Assembly (NCBI GenBank): GCA_019918135.1
Contig: WBZZ01003859.1
Span: forward strand, 40,001-104,000
Length of the DNA: 64,000 bases
Source of the DNA: Paulinella micropora
Taxonomy: Eukaryota; Cercozoa; Imbricatea; Euglyphida; Paulinellidae
Direction of reading: 5' to 3'
The stretch's first letter is position 1; each line of letters begins with the position of its first letter. The notes under the pieces are model-generated. The model was not told the origin of the DNA. It searched no databases and was given only the letters and a program-made list of their open reading frames with translations. A program made the position numbers and the translations under genes. This document shows positions 1-10,520 of this stretch, piece after piece.

Positions 1-507
1 ATAATATACTATATCTGAGGCGTACTGATGCAGCTAATGGCATATCCTCAACGGACATAAGCTGAGCCTCCAATACCCTTGTTCGAGGTCCTCCACCCCC
101 CCGTGTCAGTCTCTCGCCTGATGATCGGGGCCACCGATGGAGCTCCTGAGGGCAAGACTGCACTAAGCCGAGGTTATTCCGCAGTCCCAGCAACCTCTTG
201 CAAGACGTCACCGAATGTGCAAGTGCATACACCAAGCGCGGTTGCTAGAGCTGCCTCGAAACCCCACCCATAACAATCTGGTGTCTGCTGGGTCCTGGGC
301 TATCAACCAGCATATGCGGAGTTTAAGATCTTTTACGCGCGCAACGACCCTCCTCCCCAGCATCTACCACCAAAGGGTTATGAGTTGGCGTCACAGTTTA
401 ACGCCTTGAGGCCATTGGGCTGGAACTCTGTTTAGCAAGTATGACTAGGTTTTTTCATCGGGATTTCCCTCAAATATGTCAAAGTCAACACTCCAAGGCA
501 GATTTAC
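1..507 (-). repeat. Retroposon-like repeat family D, copy 1
   Basis: This is a stretch of about 0.5 kb that recurs almost unchanged at 2673-3167 and, in the opposite orientation, at 42381-42832. A 36-bp fragment sits at the island edge (4147-4182). Each copy is bounded by (TAA)n. Read on the minus strand it ends in ...CTCAGATATAGT followed by (ATT)n, and the copy at 42381 lacks about 50 bp of its 5' end. A fixed 3' end with a microsatellite tail plus 5' truncation is typical of LINE or SINE retroposition. I see no long ORF or tRNA-like head, so it could be the 3' end of a LINE or a SINE of unknown origin. Confidence 0.75.
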
Positions 508-539
508 TTAATAATAATATAATAATAACAATAACAATA

Positions 540-807
540 GTGCTTCTCTGTCAATGGCTGATGCATTTCTGCACATGCGCCTCCATCGTCTCACCCGTGA
601 GGGGAGTACGAAGAATTGACGATAAGCTCTAATGACACCCCCGCAAGGGCAGTTCCAACACTTCCAGACGGGCCGGTATGTTCAATGAAAATACTGGTCC
701 AGAAATAGACCGGTATGTTCAATGAAAATACTGGTGGCACCGACGGGAATCGAACTGGCGACAGAGCTCAGATGGTAGAACTTGACCACTGGGCTATCGC
801 GGTGTCC
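540..807 (-). mobile_element. tRNA-derived SINE (family A), copy 1
   Basis: On the minus strand the element starts GGACACCG-like and carries a pol III A-box-like TAGCCCAGTGG and a B-box-like AGTTCGATTCC, then CGGTGCCACCA, so it has a tRNA-like head that keeps a CCA. It continues into a body with a tandem 35-37 bp unit (CAGTATTTTCATTGAACATACCGG type), then a tail ending CAGAGAAGCAC and (ATT)n. This is a full-length copy of about 268 bp with two body units. Neighbouring copies are joined by their (TAA)n tails. Confidence 0.85.
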
Positions 808-808
808 A

Positions 809-905
<97 letters not shown>

Positions 906-946
906 CAACAACATCAATAATAATAATAATAATAACAGTAATAATA
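808..946. repeat. (TAA)n microsatellite
   Basis: This long (AAT)n tract with a few interruptions is the expanded A/T-rich tail region between two SINE A copies. Open frames across it encode only poly-Asn, poly-Ile or poly-Leu and are not genes. Confidence 0.95.
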
Positions 947-1212
947 GTGCTTCTCTGTCAATGGCTGATGCATTTCTGCACATGCGCCTCCATCGTCTCA
1001 CCCGTGAGGGGAGTACGAAGAATTGACGATAAGCTCTAATGACACCCCCGCAAGGGCAGTTCCAACACTTCCAGACGGGCCGGTATGTTCAATGAAAATA
1101 CTGGTCCAGACGGATCGGTATGTTCAATGAAAATACTGGTGGCACCGACGGGAATCGAACTGGCGACAGGGCCCAGATGGTAGAACTTGACCACTGGGCT
1201 ATCACGAAGTCC
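947..1212 (-). mobile_element. tRNA-derived SINE (family A), copy 2
   Basis: This is a full-length copy with a tRNA-like head at the right end and the CAGAGAAGCAC tail at the left end on the minus strand. It has two body repeat units, the second with a GATCCGTCTGG variant spacer instead of the GTCTATTTCTGG spacer of copy 1, so at least two subfamilies are present. Confidence 0.85.
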
Positions 1213-1253
1213 AATAGTAATAACAATAATAATAATAATAATTCATAGTAATA

Positions 1254-1445
1254 GTGCTTCTCTGTCAATGGCTGATGCAAATCTGCACATGCGCCTCCAT
1301 CGTCTCACCCGTGAGGGGAGTACGACGAATTGACGATAGGCTCTAATGACGCCCCCGCACGGGCAGTTCCAACACTTCCAGACGGACCGGTATGTTCAAT
1401 GAAAATACTGGTGGCACCGACGGGAATCGAACTGGCGACAGGGCC
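1254..1445 (-). mobile_element. tRNA-derived SINE (family A), copy 3, head-truncated
   Basis: The tail and body are present with a single body unit. The tRNA-like head is cut inside the B-box side (it stops at GGCCCTGTCGCC on the minus strand), where (TAA)n resumes. Loss of the 5' part fits incomplete reverse transcription or recombination in the microsatellite. Confidence 0.8.
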
Positions 1446-1503
1446 AATAATAATAATAATAATAGTAATAATAATAATAATAATAATAGTAATAATAATA
1501 ATA

Positions 1504-1769
1504 GTGCTTCTCTGTCAATGGCTGATGCATTTCTGCACATGCGCCTCCATCGTCTCACCCGTGAGGGGAGTACGAAGAATTGACGATAAGCTCTAATGAC
1601 ACCCCCGCAAGGGCAGTTCCGACACTTCCAGACGGACCGGTATGTTCAATGAAAATACTGGTCCAGACGGATCGGTATGTTCAATGAAAATACTGGTGGC
1701 ACCGACGGGAATCGAACTGGCGACAGGGCCCAAATGGTAGAACTTGACCACTGGGCTATCACGGTGTCC
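1504..1769 (-). mobile_element. tRNA-derived SINE (family A), copy 4
   Basis: This is a full-length copy with A-box- and B-box-like motifs near its right end and two body units with the GATCCGTCTGG spacer. It is followed by a clean (TAA)n run at 1770-1847. Confidence 0.85.
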
Positions 1770-1847
<78 letters not shown>

Positions 1848-2115
1848 GTGCCTCTCTGTCAATGGCTGATGCATTTCTGCACATGCGCCTCCATCGTCTC
1901 ACCCGTGAGGGGAGTACGAAGAATTGACGATAAGCTCTAATGACACCCCCGCAAGGGCAGTTCCAACACTTCCAGACGGGCCGGTATGTTCAATGAAAAT
2001 ACTGGTCCAGAAATAGACCGGTATGTTCAATGAAAATACTGGTGGCACCGACGGGAATCGAACTGGCGACAGGGCTCAGATGGTAGAACTTGACCACTGG
2101 GCTATCACGGTGTCC
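1848..2115 (-). mobile_element. tRNA-derived SINE (family A), copy 5
   Basis: This is a full-length copy of the GTCTATTTCTGG spacer subfamily, with a one-base difference (GCCTCTCTG) in the tail. It is followed by (TAA)n and then repeat family B. Confidence 0.85.
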
Positions 2116-2147
<32 letters not shown>

Positions 2148-2148
<1 letters not shown>

Positions 2149-2626
2149 TATATATATAGATCTGTCATGGCTGAGCCCGAGGGCCATGCGCCTCCATCCC
2201 TCGACCCAACAGGGACTACAGTGAGTATGTTGGGGAGGGAAGAGTGACTATAACCATCCTGCATAGAAAGCCCCAAAAGGAAGTCCCTACTATCCGCACA
2301 GTCTCGGGTACCTTGCAGGAAATCAACTACAAATGATTCACCTTCCCCGCGTGAGAGCTCCACGAGACTGGGTAGGTCCCGCATGGAGGTACTCACAGGG
2401 GTAGCAGACATTTCATGCGGTCTGCCAGCGCATGAGGACGTTTGCCGGTAAGTGTCTGGGACGCCTCGAAACCCGTCACCACCCCTAGATCTCGGAATGT
2501 ATATACCCCTTGGACCCCACGTGGTGTATGTCTTATAACAATAACACAACAACATAGCATCGGAACCAGTGGGAAGAGGCCCAACCACCTCCTCTTCCCG
2601 TGGGGTGCCATACTGTGCACCCCTCC

Positions 2627-2627
<1 letters not shown>
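2148..2627 (-). repeat. Retroposon-like repeat family B, copy 1
   Basis: This unit of about 480 bp runs from a short (TA)n stretch to ...GTGCACCCCTCCA and recurs in expanded form at 45353-45977 in the same orientation. Its left end (CTGTCATGGCTGAGCCC...GCGCCTCCATC) resembles the ends of families A and C, which on the minus strand is a common 3' tail. It contains no convincing coding frame. Confidence 0.75.
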
Positions 2628-2672
<45 letters not shown>

Positions 2673-2676
<4 letters not shown>

Positions 2677-3164
2677 ATATCTGAGGCGTACTGATGCAGC
2701 TAATGGCATATCCTCAACGGACATAAGCCTCCAATACCCTTGTTCGAGGTCCTCCACCCCCCCGTGTCAGTCTCTCGCCTGATGACCGGGGCCACCGATG
2801 GAGCTCCTGAGGGCAAGACTGCACTAAGCCGAGGTTATTCCGCAGTCCCAGCAACCTCTTGCAAGACGTCACCGAATGTGCAAGTGCATACACCAAGCGC
2901 GGTTGCTAGAGCTGCCTCGAAACCCCACCCATAACAATCTGGTGTCTGCTGGGTCCTGGGCTATCAACCAGCATATGCGGAGTTTAAGATCTTTTACGCG
3001 CGCAACGACCCTCCTCCCCAGCATCTACCACCAAAGGGTTATGAGTTGGCGTCACAGTTTAACGCCTTGAGGCCATTGGGCTGGAACTCTGTTTAGCAAG
3101 TGTGACTAGGTTTTTTCATCGGGATTTCCCTCAAATATGTCACAGTCAACACTCCAAGGCAGAT

Positions 3165-3167
<3 letters not shown>
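2673..3167 (-). repeat. Retroposon-like repeat family D, copy 2
   Basis: This copy is nearly identical to that at 1-507 but lacks a few bases near ACATAAG and carries single-base differences. It is bounded on both sides by (TAA)n. Short frames of 60-64 codons inside recur in every copy because the DNA recurs, with no other coding evidence. Confidence 0.8.
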
Positions 3168-3233
<66 letters not shown>

Positions 3234-3354
3234 GTAATAGTAATAGTAATAATAATAGTAATAATAATAGTAATAATAATAGTAATAGTACAAGTAATAA
3301 TAATAACAATAATAATAACAATAATAATAATAATAATATTAATAATCAGTAATA
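3168..3354. repeat. (TAA)n microsatellite with variant units
   Basis: This is an (AAT)n tract degenerating to AGT and AAC variants towards the right. It links family D copy 2 to SINE A copy 6. Confidence 0.95.
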
Positions 3355-3620
3355 GTGCTTCTCTGTCAATGGCTGATGCATTTCTGCACATGCGCCTCCA
3401 TCGTCTCACCCGTGAGGGGAGTACGAAGAATTGACGATAAGCTCTAATGACACCCCCGCAAGGGCAGTTCCAACACTTCCAGACGGGCCGGTATGTTCAA
3501 TGAAAATACTGGTCCAGACGGATCGGTATGTTCAATGAAAATACTGGTGGCACCGACGGGAATCGAACTGGCAACAGGGCCCAGATGGTAGAACTTGACC
3601 ACTGGGCTATCACGGTGTCC
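3355..3620 (-). mobile_element. tRNA-derived SINE (family A), copy 6
   Basis: This is a full-length copy with the GATCCGTCTGG spacer. It is the SINE nearest the island on the left and is followed by a (TAA)n/(GAT)n mixed microsatellite. Confidence 0.85.
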
Positions 3621-3666
3621 AATAATAATCAGTAATAATAATGATAACAATAATTATAATAAAATG

Positions 3667-3718
<52 letters not shown>

Positions 3719-3777
3719 TGATAATGATAATGATAATGATAATGATAATGATAATGATAATGATGATGATAATAATG

Positions 3778-3840
<63 letters not shown>
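3621..3840. repeat. (TAA)n / (AATGAT)n microsatellite
   Basis: This mixed tract of AAT and AATGAT units links SINE A copy 6 to family C copy 1. The frames through it are homopolymeric and non-genic. Confidence 0.95.
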
Positions 3841-3843
<3 letters not shown>

Positions 3844-4014
3844 TATCTCCTGCCAATTGCTGAGCCAAAAGGCCATGTGCATCCAGTCCTCCATTCCATA
3901 AGGAAAGTCTCCACACCAATCGGTGGAATAAAGGAAGTGACGGCATAGAACATTACTCTAGGAGCTTTATACCAATCAGCCCATTGAAAGGACCAATGGC
4001 CTATGTACTCCCTA
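3841..4014 (-). repeat. Retroposon-like repeat family C, copy 1
   Basis: This unit of about 175 bp recurs at 41523-41694 (opposite orientation) and 62845-63018. On the minus strand it starts GGGAGTACATAGGCC and ends GGCAGGAGATACAT followed by (ATT)n. Its 3' end resembles those of families A and B (GATGCACATGGCC...GGCTCAGCAATTGGCAG). It has no clear tRNA-like promoter and no ORF. Confidence 0.75.
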
Positions 4015-4182
<168 letters not shown>

Positions 4183-7100
4183 CTGCGTCTGCCTGGATTT
4201 TGTACATGAGCCCCGACGCGTCGAGGGTCTGCAGGGCCTTGATCATCACGAACGTCGTGGGCAGGCGCACGAGCCCCGGGTGCGTTCCGTTCGCAAAGGC
4301 CCGGGAGCAAAACCTGGTCAGACAGACCGCCGCGCCGTCGGCACCGTCTATCCCGAGCCGGCCGCACAGATTGCAGACCACGTCGAGGCGCGAGTCGGCG
4401 CTCTGCAGCACCTGCTCCAGCAGCGCGGTAGACCCCGACTGCACCGCGGCGTTGAGGCACATGGAATCAAACTTGGACGCGCCGTCCACCCGCGCGGACT
4501 TGGTGCCCTGGTGCGTCAGCGGGTCCATCGGGCCCTGGTGCCTGACCTTGAACTGCACCTCGCTGGTCTTGTCCTGGCGCATGTAGTACTGGAAGCCGAA
4601 CAGCGTGGGGTTGGCGGGCGGGTCCAGGTCCATGCTGGCGGGGCTGTACATCCTGGCCGACGCACGCAAGTGCAGCTCCTGCAGCAGGCCCGGCGTGGCC
4701 TTTTCTGGCGCAGCGCTTGTCTCGGAGCCGTTCCACGTGGCCTCGAGGTTGCTGTTCGCCACCAGAGCCGCGCGTTCTGCGGCGGGCGCCCAGGCAGCAG
4801 CAGCCCGCGCCAACCCGTGCCGAGCGACTTACCGGCGAGGGCCAGCTCCAGCGCCCGGCGGGCCCCGCCCGCGGGCGGGCCTAGAGTTCCCTTGGCGCGA
4901 CGGCCCTGCGCCAGGAGCCAGCTCTCTTCTGCGTGGGCCCACTGTTCGAGCCCGCTCACGCAAATGGCGTCACGGCACGAGCCGTCGCCCGCGTGGAAGT
5001 GTGGCTCTGTTTCTGCGCACAGCCCCGCGCGGGCACCGCGCCCACGTCATAGGCCTGCAGCGCCAGGCGCAGGACCTTGCTGAGCGCCGCCAAGGCTGGC
5101 CCCGACGTCGGCGCGGAGGCCCGTCGGAGCCAGTGCTCCAGGCAGCTGCGCCACAGCCTGGCGGCCACGGGACAGCAGTGCGCCTCCAGCACCCACCAGA
5201 AGTCCGGGCGCCAGAGGCGGCACTTCTGTTGTTGCAGGGCGTACAGCTGCGTGTAGGCCAGGAGCTCCTGGTTCCAGGGCCACACGTAGCTGGTGGGCCC
5301 GCCAATAGTTTCGTGCGTCAGCTGCCGGCCGTACTGGGCTATGAGCCTGGTCTGCAGCGTGGTGACGCAGTCGTTGATGGTCTTGCGGAACATCTGCGAG
5401 TGCCAGCACGGCCGGGCGCTCGCCGGTCGGCAGGTAGGGCAGTGCGTGGTCGGGCACGAACACGCACAGCGTGCATTTCTGGCCCGAGGTGTTGGTGATC
5501 TTGTCGCCGTACTGGAACGGCAGCAGCCTCGTCATCACCATGCGCGCGTACACCGGCGCGTTGTCGCAGTCGCGCGGCGTCTGCGCCGGGTCCGTGTCCA
5601 GCCACACGCGATCGGAAATTGCCAGGCAGCTCTGCGACACGACCCCGCGGTTCTGCGCTATGGTGCGACGCACACACGACTCGTCGCTGCCGTCCGGCTC
5701 GGCCGACGGCAGCGCGCGCAACAGCACATCCCCGGGCAGCACCGTGCGCCCGAGCGGCACGGTCCACGCGTCGTCGCGGCGTTTGCACAGCAGGTAGCCC
5801 TCTAGCGAGCGGCAGCCGCGCGCCTTGGCGAGCTTGTGGCCGTCGGCCGCGAGCGCGGCGCGCGTGCGGGCCAGCACTCTGTTCCAGCCCCCGTCGGCGG
5901 ATGCCGACGGTATGATTGGCGCTGACATTTCCGCGAGGTGCATGCGGTCGTAGTAGGCCTTGCTGTCCAGGAACGCGAACAAGCCCCGGTCGGCCGCGCC
6001 CTGACTCCAGACCGTGCCGTCGTCCTGGTTGTGCGACCAGGCCCGGTAGGCGACCGGCACGTTGAGTCCCAGCGGCTGCACCCCGAGCGTAGACGCCGCG
6101 ACGGGCGCCTCGAGCAGCGGGCGGTCGCCGCGCAGCAGCTCCTTGGCCGAGCTGGTCAGCAAGCGCCCGGGCTGGCGTTGCCCCACGGACTGCGACTGCA
6201 TGCCGACCGCGTACACGAGGCGCGGGCCCGTCACGTGCTCGTGGAACAGCGTCAGCGCCGAAGAAAAGCTCAGGTGGCGGGCGGGCGACAGGTCCACGAA
6301 GTTACAGTCGGGTGCGCGGGCCGCGAACTTGCTCAGGCTCTCGCAGCCTACCTGCACCGCCGACTCCTGGATGCTGAGCCACACCAGGCAGCCCTGGTCA
6401 CGCAGAGCGCGCCACGCGGCCAGGCTGTCAGCCGCGGGCGGCGGGGGCTGGTTGCTCACGAGGTAACTGGATTGGTTGTCGTGCGGCAGGCGCAATGCTC
6501 GCAGCCGCCAGCCGGCCCAGATGCGGCGCACGTCGGCCGGCAGCGGCACACTGTTGTCATTGACGTGCAACACGGGCGCCGACAGCCTGCCCGCGTACGT
6601 GTGGATAATCAGACGTTTCTCGTCGCGGTCGAGCAACAAGCCCAGATGCCGCAGTGCCAGCCCCCCCGCGTCCGCCACGTCGTCGCCCTGCGCCCCGCGC
6701 TTGAGCGCCCGCAAGGCCAGTAGCATTTGTTCGGCGCCGGTGGCGCTGATGGACCCCAGCACGCGGCCGTGGCACTCGACCACAAACGGGCCCAGCGACA
6801 GCTGCGACGTCGCGACCTGACATTTGTCTGTGACCCAGTCCTCGAGCGCGGCGGCCCACGCGCTGTCCAGCTCGGGGGTGATGGTTGTAAACAACGACAG
6901 GCGCTTGTCGTAGCCCGACTTGGCGGACTTGCTGGTCTCGTTCGGGTCCAGAAAACTCAGCTGCGAGACGTCAAACCGCTGGTCGGACGTCATGCCCTGG
7001 CCGTTGGGCACCATCTGGCACACCCGGCGCGCGAGCGAGTACTTCTTGGCCAGGTTGCCGCGCAAGTGTTGCAGGACGCGCTGCAGCGGCTGGGCGTCGC

Positions 7101-9203
7101 TGGCGCCGGCCCTGTCCCTCGGTGACGCGAACTCCTGGAACACGCGTGACATCTGGGGGCTGTCCAGAAAGACAGCGGGTTCCACGCAGACGGCCAGCCC
7201 GCCCCACGACGTCAGGCGCGACTGCGCAAACGAGCGCACGCGCTGGAAGGCGCGCTGCAGATTGTGCGAGTAAAGCTGCGCCAGCGTCAGCACCGCCCGG
7301 CTCTGCATGGCCAGCGGGTCCGAGAGGCCCGCGGACGGCTGCCCCTCGGCCACCGACAGGACGGACGGCAGCGCGGCCTCGGCGCGGCTGAGCGCCCGCG
7401 CGCTGTCCGCCAGGTGCTCGGCCTTGCGCGCGTCCCCGTACCGCAGCAGGCGTTCGTGGCAGTCCTCGTCGAGCGCGTAGTCCGCAACCAGGGCCGCGCA
7501 GCGCGGCGGCAAACAAGTGCCCCGGCGCACTGCATTTGTTAGCCACTGCGTCGCGCCCGGGAAAATGTGCAGCAAGAACCTGTTGCGCAGCCACCACAGC
7601 CCCTGCCCCTGCATTTGCTCCACCGAAAACTGCTTGGTCCGCAGGCACCACAACTGTCCCAGGCGGAACAGGGCCTGCTCGCGCGTGACCACCCAACACT
7701 CAACGCCGAGCGCGCGCCACAGGAGTACGAAGGGCAGGTCGCACGGCTGCCCCACAAAGACCCTGGCGGTCAGCACGGGCAGGGCCGAGTCCGACCGCGT
7801 CTGCGCGCGCACGAAGCCCTGCACGCGGGGCTGGGGCAGGCAGGTGTTTGTCACGGCGGGCCCGCGCTGCTTCGCCGCCCTGGTGGCCCAGGCATCGGCA
7901 AAGTCGGTGGGCGGCACATTCTGTCGGTTGCCGTAGGCACTTCTCAGTGTCTGGTCGCGGCGGCCGCTCGCGCGGCCCATGTCTGGGTACAAATGCAGCT
8001 TGCGCTGGCGCTTGGCGCCGACCATCAGCGCTTCCTGGTTGTGCATGTTGTCGACGTGGTACTGCGCACAGTGCGGCCCCGCGCCGCCGTCTTCGCCCTC
8101 GCTAGTGTGATCGGCGCGCGCCGGCGCTAGCGGGCTGTCCACGCCCTTGCCCGCCGCAATTGCGTTGGTCTCTGTCTTCTGCGCGCGCCCCGTGTGCCAC
8201 ACGACGGCGCGGCGGCGCGTCCCGCCCGGCGTGCTAGCGGTCGCCGAGATCTTGTAGATCTCGCGCACGACGGCCCCCGGGCCCGTCTGCAGGGTGCGGC
8301 TAAAGGTAGTGTCGGGCGCCCGCCCGGCCAGTGAGTTGTTGCGTTTATCCCACTGCCGCAGCAACGGGTGGTCGAGCGGCGGCACTTCGCGACCCTCGAT
8401 GGCCCAGGTCACCCCGTTCAGCAGCACGAACGGGACCCAGCACCCGCCTCCAGGCCCTGCTCGCTGCGCCAGTAGTGGCTGTCGGCACTGGTGGCAAACC
8501 AGCGCCAGATCGCCGGCCACCCCGCCCGCAACGCGCTGGGCGGGGGGAGGTTGAGGGGCCACGCCAGCGTCAACAACGTCACGACGCGCGGGGGCGGTAG
8601 CAACGCCTCGTGCGTGACGTCTTCGTACACTCCGGAACTATTTCGCCGCTGCAGGACCCAACGGATCTCGGCCCTGAGCTCCGCGCACCAGCTCCCGCCA
8701 GTCTTGCACAGCACCTCATAGCTGCCGCGCGGGTCCTCGAAGCCCTTGAATTCAGTTGACATCTTCAGAATGTACACGGGACCGTCGGCGTCTTCCGTAC
8801 CAGCGCGCCCGCGCGCCTGCACGGGCACTAGTCGGGGCACGCAGATAGCTGCCGCCGCAACGTGCTCCGACCGCAGCCAGTCCCTCAGCGCCTCTCGCAG
8901 GCAGGTGCCCTGGTTCCGTTTCTGGCACAGCTTGTCAAATTCCTCTGCCCCAACCCAGCGCAGACGCGTCTGCAGGGAGAGCTTGTTGACCAGCCCGGGC
9001 GCCACGTGCGTCACGAAATTACGCAGGCTCTCCACCGCGCAACGGTTGCGCTTGAATTCCTCTTCTACAAAGGCCAGTGACAGCACGCCGGCCTCTTGTA
9101 CTGTCGCGACGGGCTGAGCCCCTACACACATCTGCCGCAAACATTCGTCGCGTGCTAGTTGTTTCGCGATGAGGGCAGAGATCGTTTCCGCCGAGGCGTC
9201 CAT
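4183..9203 (-). pseudogene. RNA polymerase second-largest subunit (RPB2-like), fossil
   Basis: The role of the family is template-directed RNA synthesis as the beta/RPB2 subunit. Conserved landmarks appear in the correct order on the minus strand: an IPIMxxFKALG-like segment (DLPFVLLWRALG, near 7.7 kb), a YTDAGR-like segment (HTYAGRLSAPVLHVND, near 6.6 kb), the FPDHNQSPRNTYQ-like FHEHVTGPRLVYA with a following MGKQAMG-like MQSQSVG (near 6.2 kb), the GDKxxxxxGQK motif (YGDKITNTSGQK, near 5.5 kb), and the C-terminal KVRHQGPMDPLTHQG with a CNLCG zinc motif and LVRLP segment (4.2-4.5 kb). The span exceeds the usual 1,100-1,250 residues. The gene is broken, with roughly three or four breaks. The ATG at 9203 is the best start. 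The left end abuts host repeat just after the expected C-terminus. It is clearly unlike a host RPB2 in base composition and lack of introns. Confidence 0.85.
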
Positions 9204-9600
9204 CGGCCCGCGTCGTGCGGGGAAGAGATTTTTGTGCGCCCTGACATGCGCCGTGCCCCCCACCCCCCTCCCTCACACACTTTTTTTTTCTTTTGGTCCC
9301 CCCCCCCCCCGCCCCAGACCCCCCGCGCGCCCTACAGGCGTGAATACGGGGGGGGGGGGGGAGAGGGAGGGAGGGGAAAGAAGGTGTGGGTGGGACGCGG
9401 GGAGGGGGAGAAAGGGAGGAAAGATCAGGGCACGGGGGTTTGGGGAGGGAGGGAGGGGGGGGGGGGGCTGGGAGACAAGCAAGAGGGAGAAAGAGAGACG
9501 TGGGCATCAGCGGCAGACATCCCCCCGTAGATTTTGCAAAGGACGCCAAGGAAAGAGAGAGAACAAACAAGAGAAAAGCCTTCCTGTTCTTTTTTTTTAC
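9204..9600. other. Intergenic gap with poly-G/poly-C tracts
   Basis: Several homopolymer runs (C at about 9300, G at about 9350 and 9460) and GGGAGG-rich DNA separate two divergently oriented genes. Frames here give only Pro/Gly/Arg-rich products. It may hold promoters for both genes, but I see no specific motif. Confidence 0.6.
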
Positions 9601-10186
9601 ATGAACCGCGTGATGGACAGCGAAGTCACATTGCGCGCTTGCCTGTTCTTTCAGAGACACTTTCCTTGTGCTAACAACTGCAGAGACTGTTTAAAGGATT
9701 ATGAATTGCCGGTATGCAAGCACAGATGGCTGTCCCCCCTCAATTACTGGGAAAAGCTGGCGGGCAGCAACCACTTAAACGAGGCCAAGAAATGCGTGCC
9801 AGAGAGTAAGGAGTTTGATTCAATCCTGTGTTCGCCGATGCCCCGTTCGATTCTCACGACGCTCTTTATGTTCTGGAATACATGCCGAAAAACAGGACTT
9901 TACGATCAACCCCTGCTGGCTGCTGGCAGAGATGCCTCTCTGGGACGGCCGTCTGAGCGGTCGCAAGGTTCTAGACATCGCTAGGTGCAAGTCGGGGGGC
10001 CTGCCGACCGACACGGGACTGGGGTCCCTGGAGGAGGTTGTACTGGTAGTAAATCGCACGCTAGAGCTCATGGCTCAGCAACATTTGGAGCGGGCTTCGT
10101 TTTACCAAAGTGTCATTGCTGCTTTTGTTGCGGTTCTATACAGTCTTTCTCTTCCTCTCTCTCACATCCACGTGCGTGTCTGCTGA
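9601..10186 (+). pseudogene. Cys-rich unrecognised gene in a lower-GC patch
   Basis: From ATG 9601 the product starts MNRVMDSEVTLRACLFF and has a cysteine cluster (CANNCRDC, then CKHRW and later CVPES and NTCRK) in its first 100 residues, followed downstream by a helical, hydrophobic C-terminal part (SVIAAFVAVLYSL). The cluster could bind zinc or form disulfides. Base composition is much more balanced than in neighbouring island genes, which suggests a different origin or later acquisition. The gene seems interrupted about once. I do not recognise the family; an Erv-type sulfhydryl oxidase was considered but the CxxC context does not fit. Confidence 0.45.
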
Positions 10187-10264
10187 TCTGTGCATGCACA
10201 AGAGATAGAGGGAAGGGGATGCAGTGTTGTAAACCCTTTCAGTCATGAGTCAGTGGAGCAACTT

Positions 10265-10271
10265 GAGTTTA

Positions 10272-10318
<47 letters not shown>

Positions 10319-10387
10319 TTAATAGGAAAGCAGTTCCCTTTACGGAAACTATACTCCTGAAGACAAAAACTTAGTAGTAGTAGTACC

Positions 10388-10421
<34 letters not shown>

Positions 10422-10475
10422 ATAGTAGTAGTAGCTAGGCCTAGTAGTAGTAGTAGTAGTAGTAGTAGCTAGGCC

Positions 10476-10520
<45 letters not shown>
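10265..10520. repeat. (TAG)n host-type repeats inside the island
   Basis: Blocks of (GTA)n are linked by CTAGGCCTAG and by a unique stretch TTTAATAGGAAAGCAGTTCC...ACTATACTCCT. The same stretch, also preceded by (TAG)n, occurs outside the island at 43049-43105, and the CTAGGCCTAG linker occurs near 41010. The block overlies the 3' side of the adjacent surface-protein gene. It is best read as a host repeat inserted into, or recombined into, the island. Confidence 0.75.

Noticed and set aside
1730-1769. Functional tRNA genes within the SINE heads
   Set aside because: A- and B-box-like motifs are present, but the cloverleaf is degenerate and the unit is repeated with a SINE body and tail.
4183-9203. 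Herpesvirus major capsid protein for the large minus-strand gene
   Set aside because: Size is similar but RPB2 landmarks occur in order, including GDKxxxxxGQK and a C-terminal zinc motif.
10271-10520. CRISPR-like regular repeats
   Set aside because: Simple (TAG)n microsatellite with palindromic linkers, no unique spacers of constant length.
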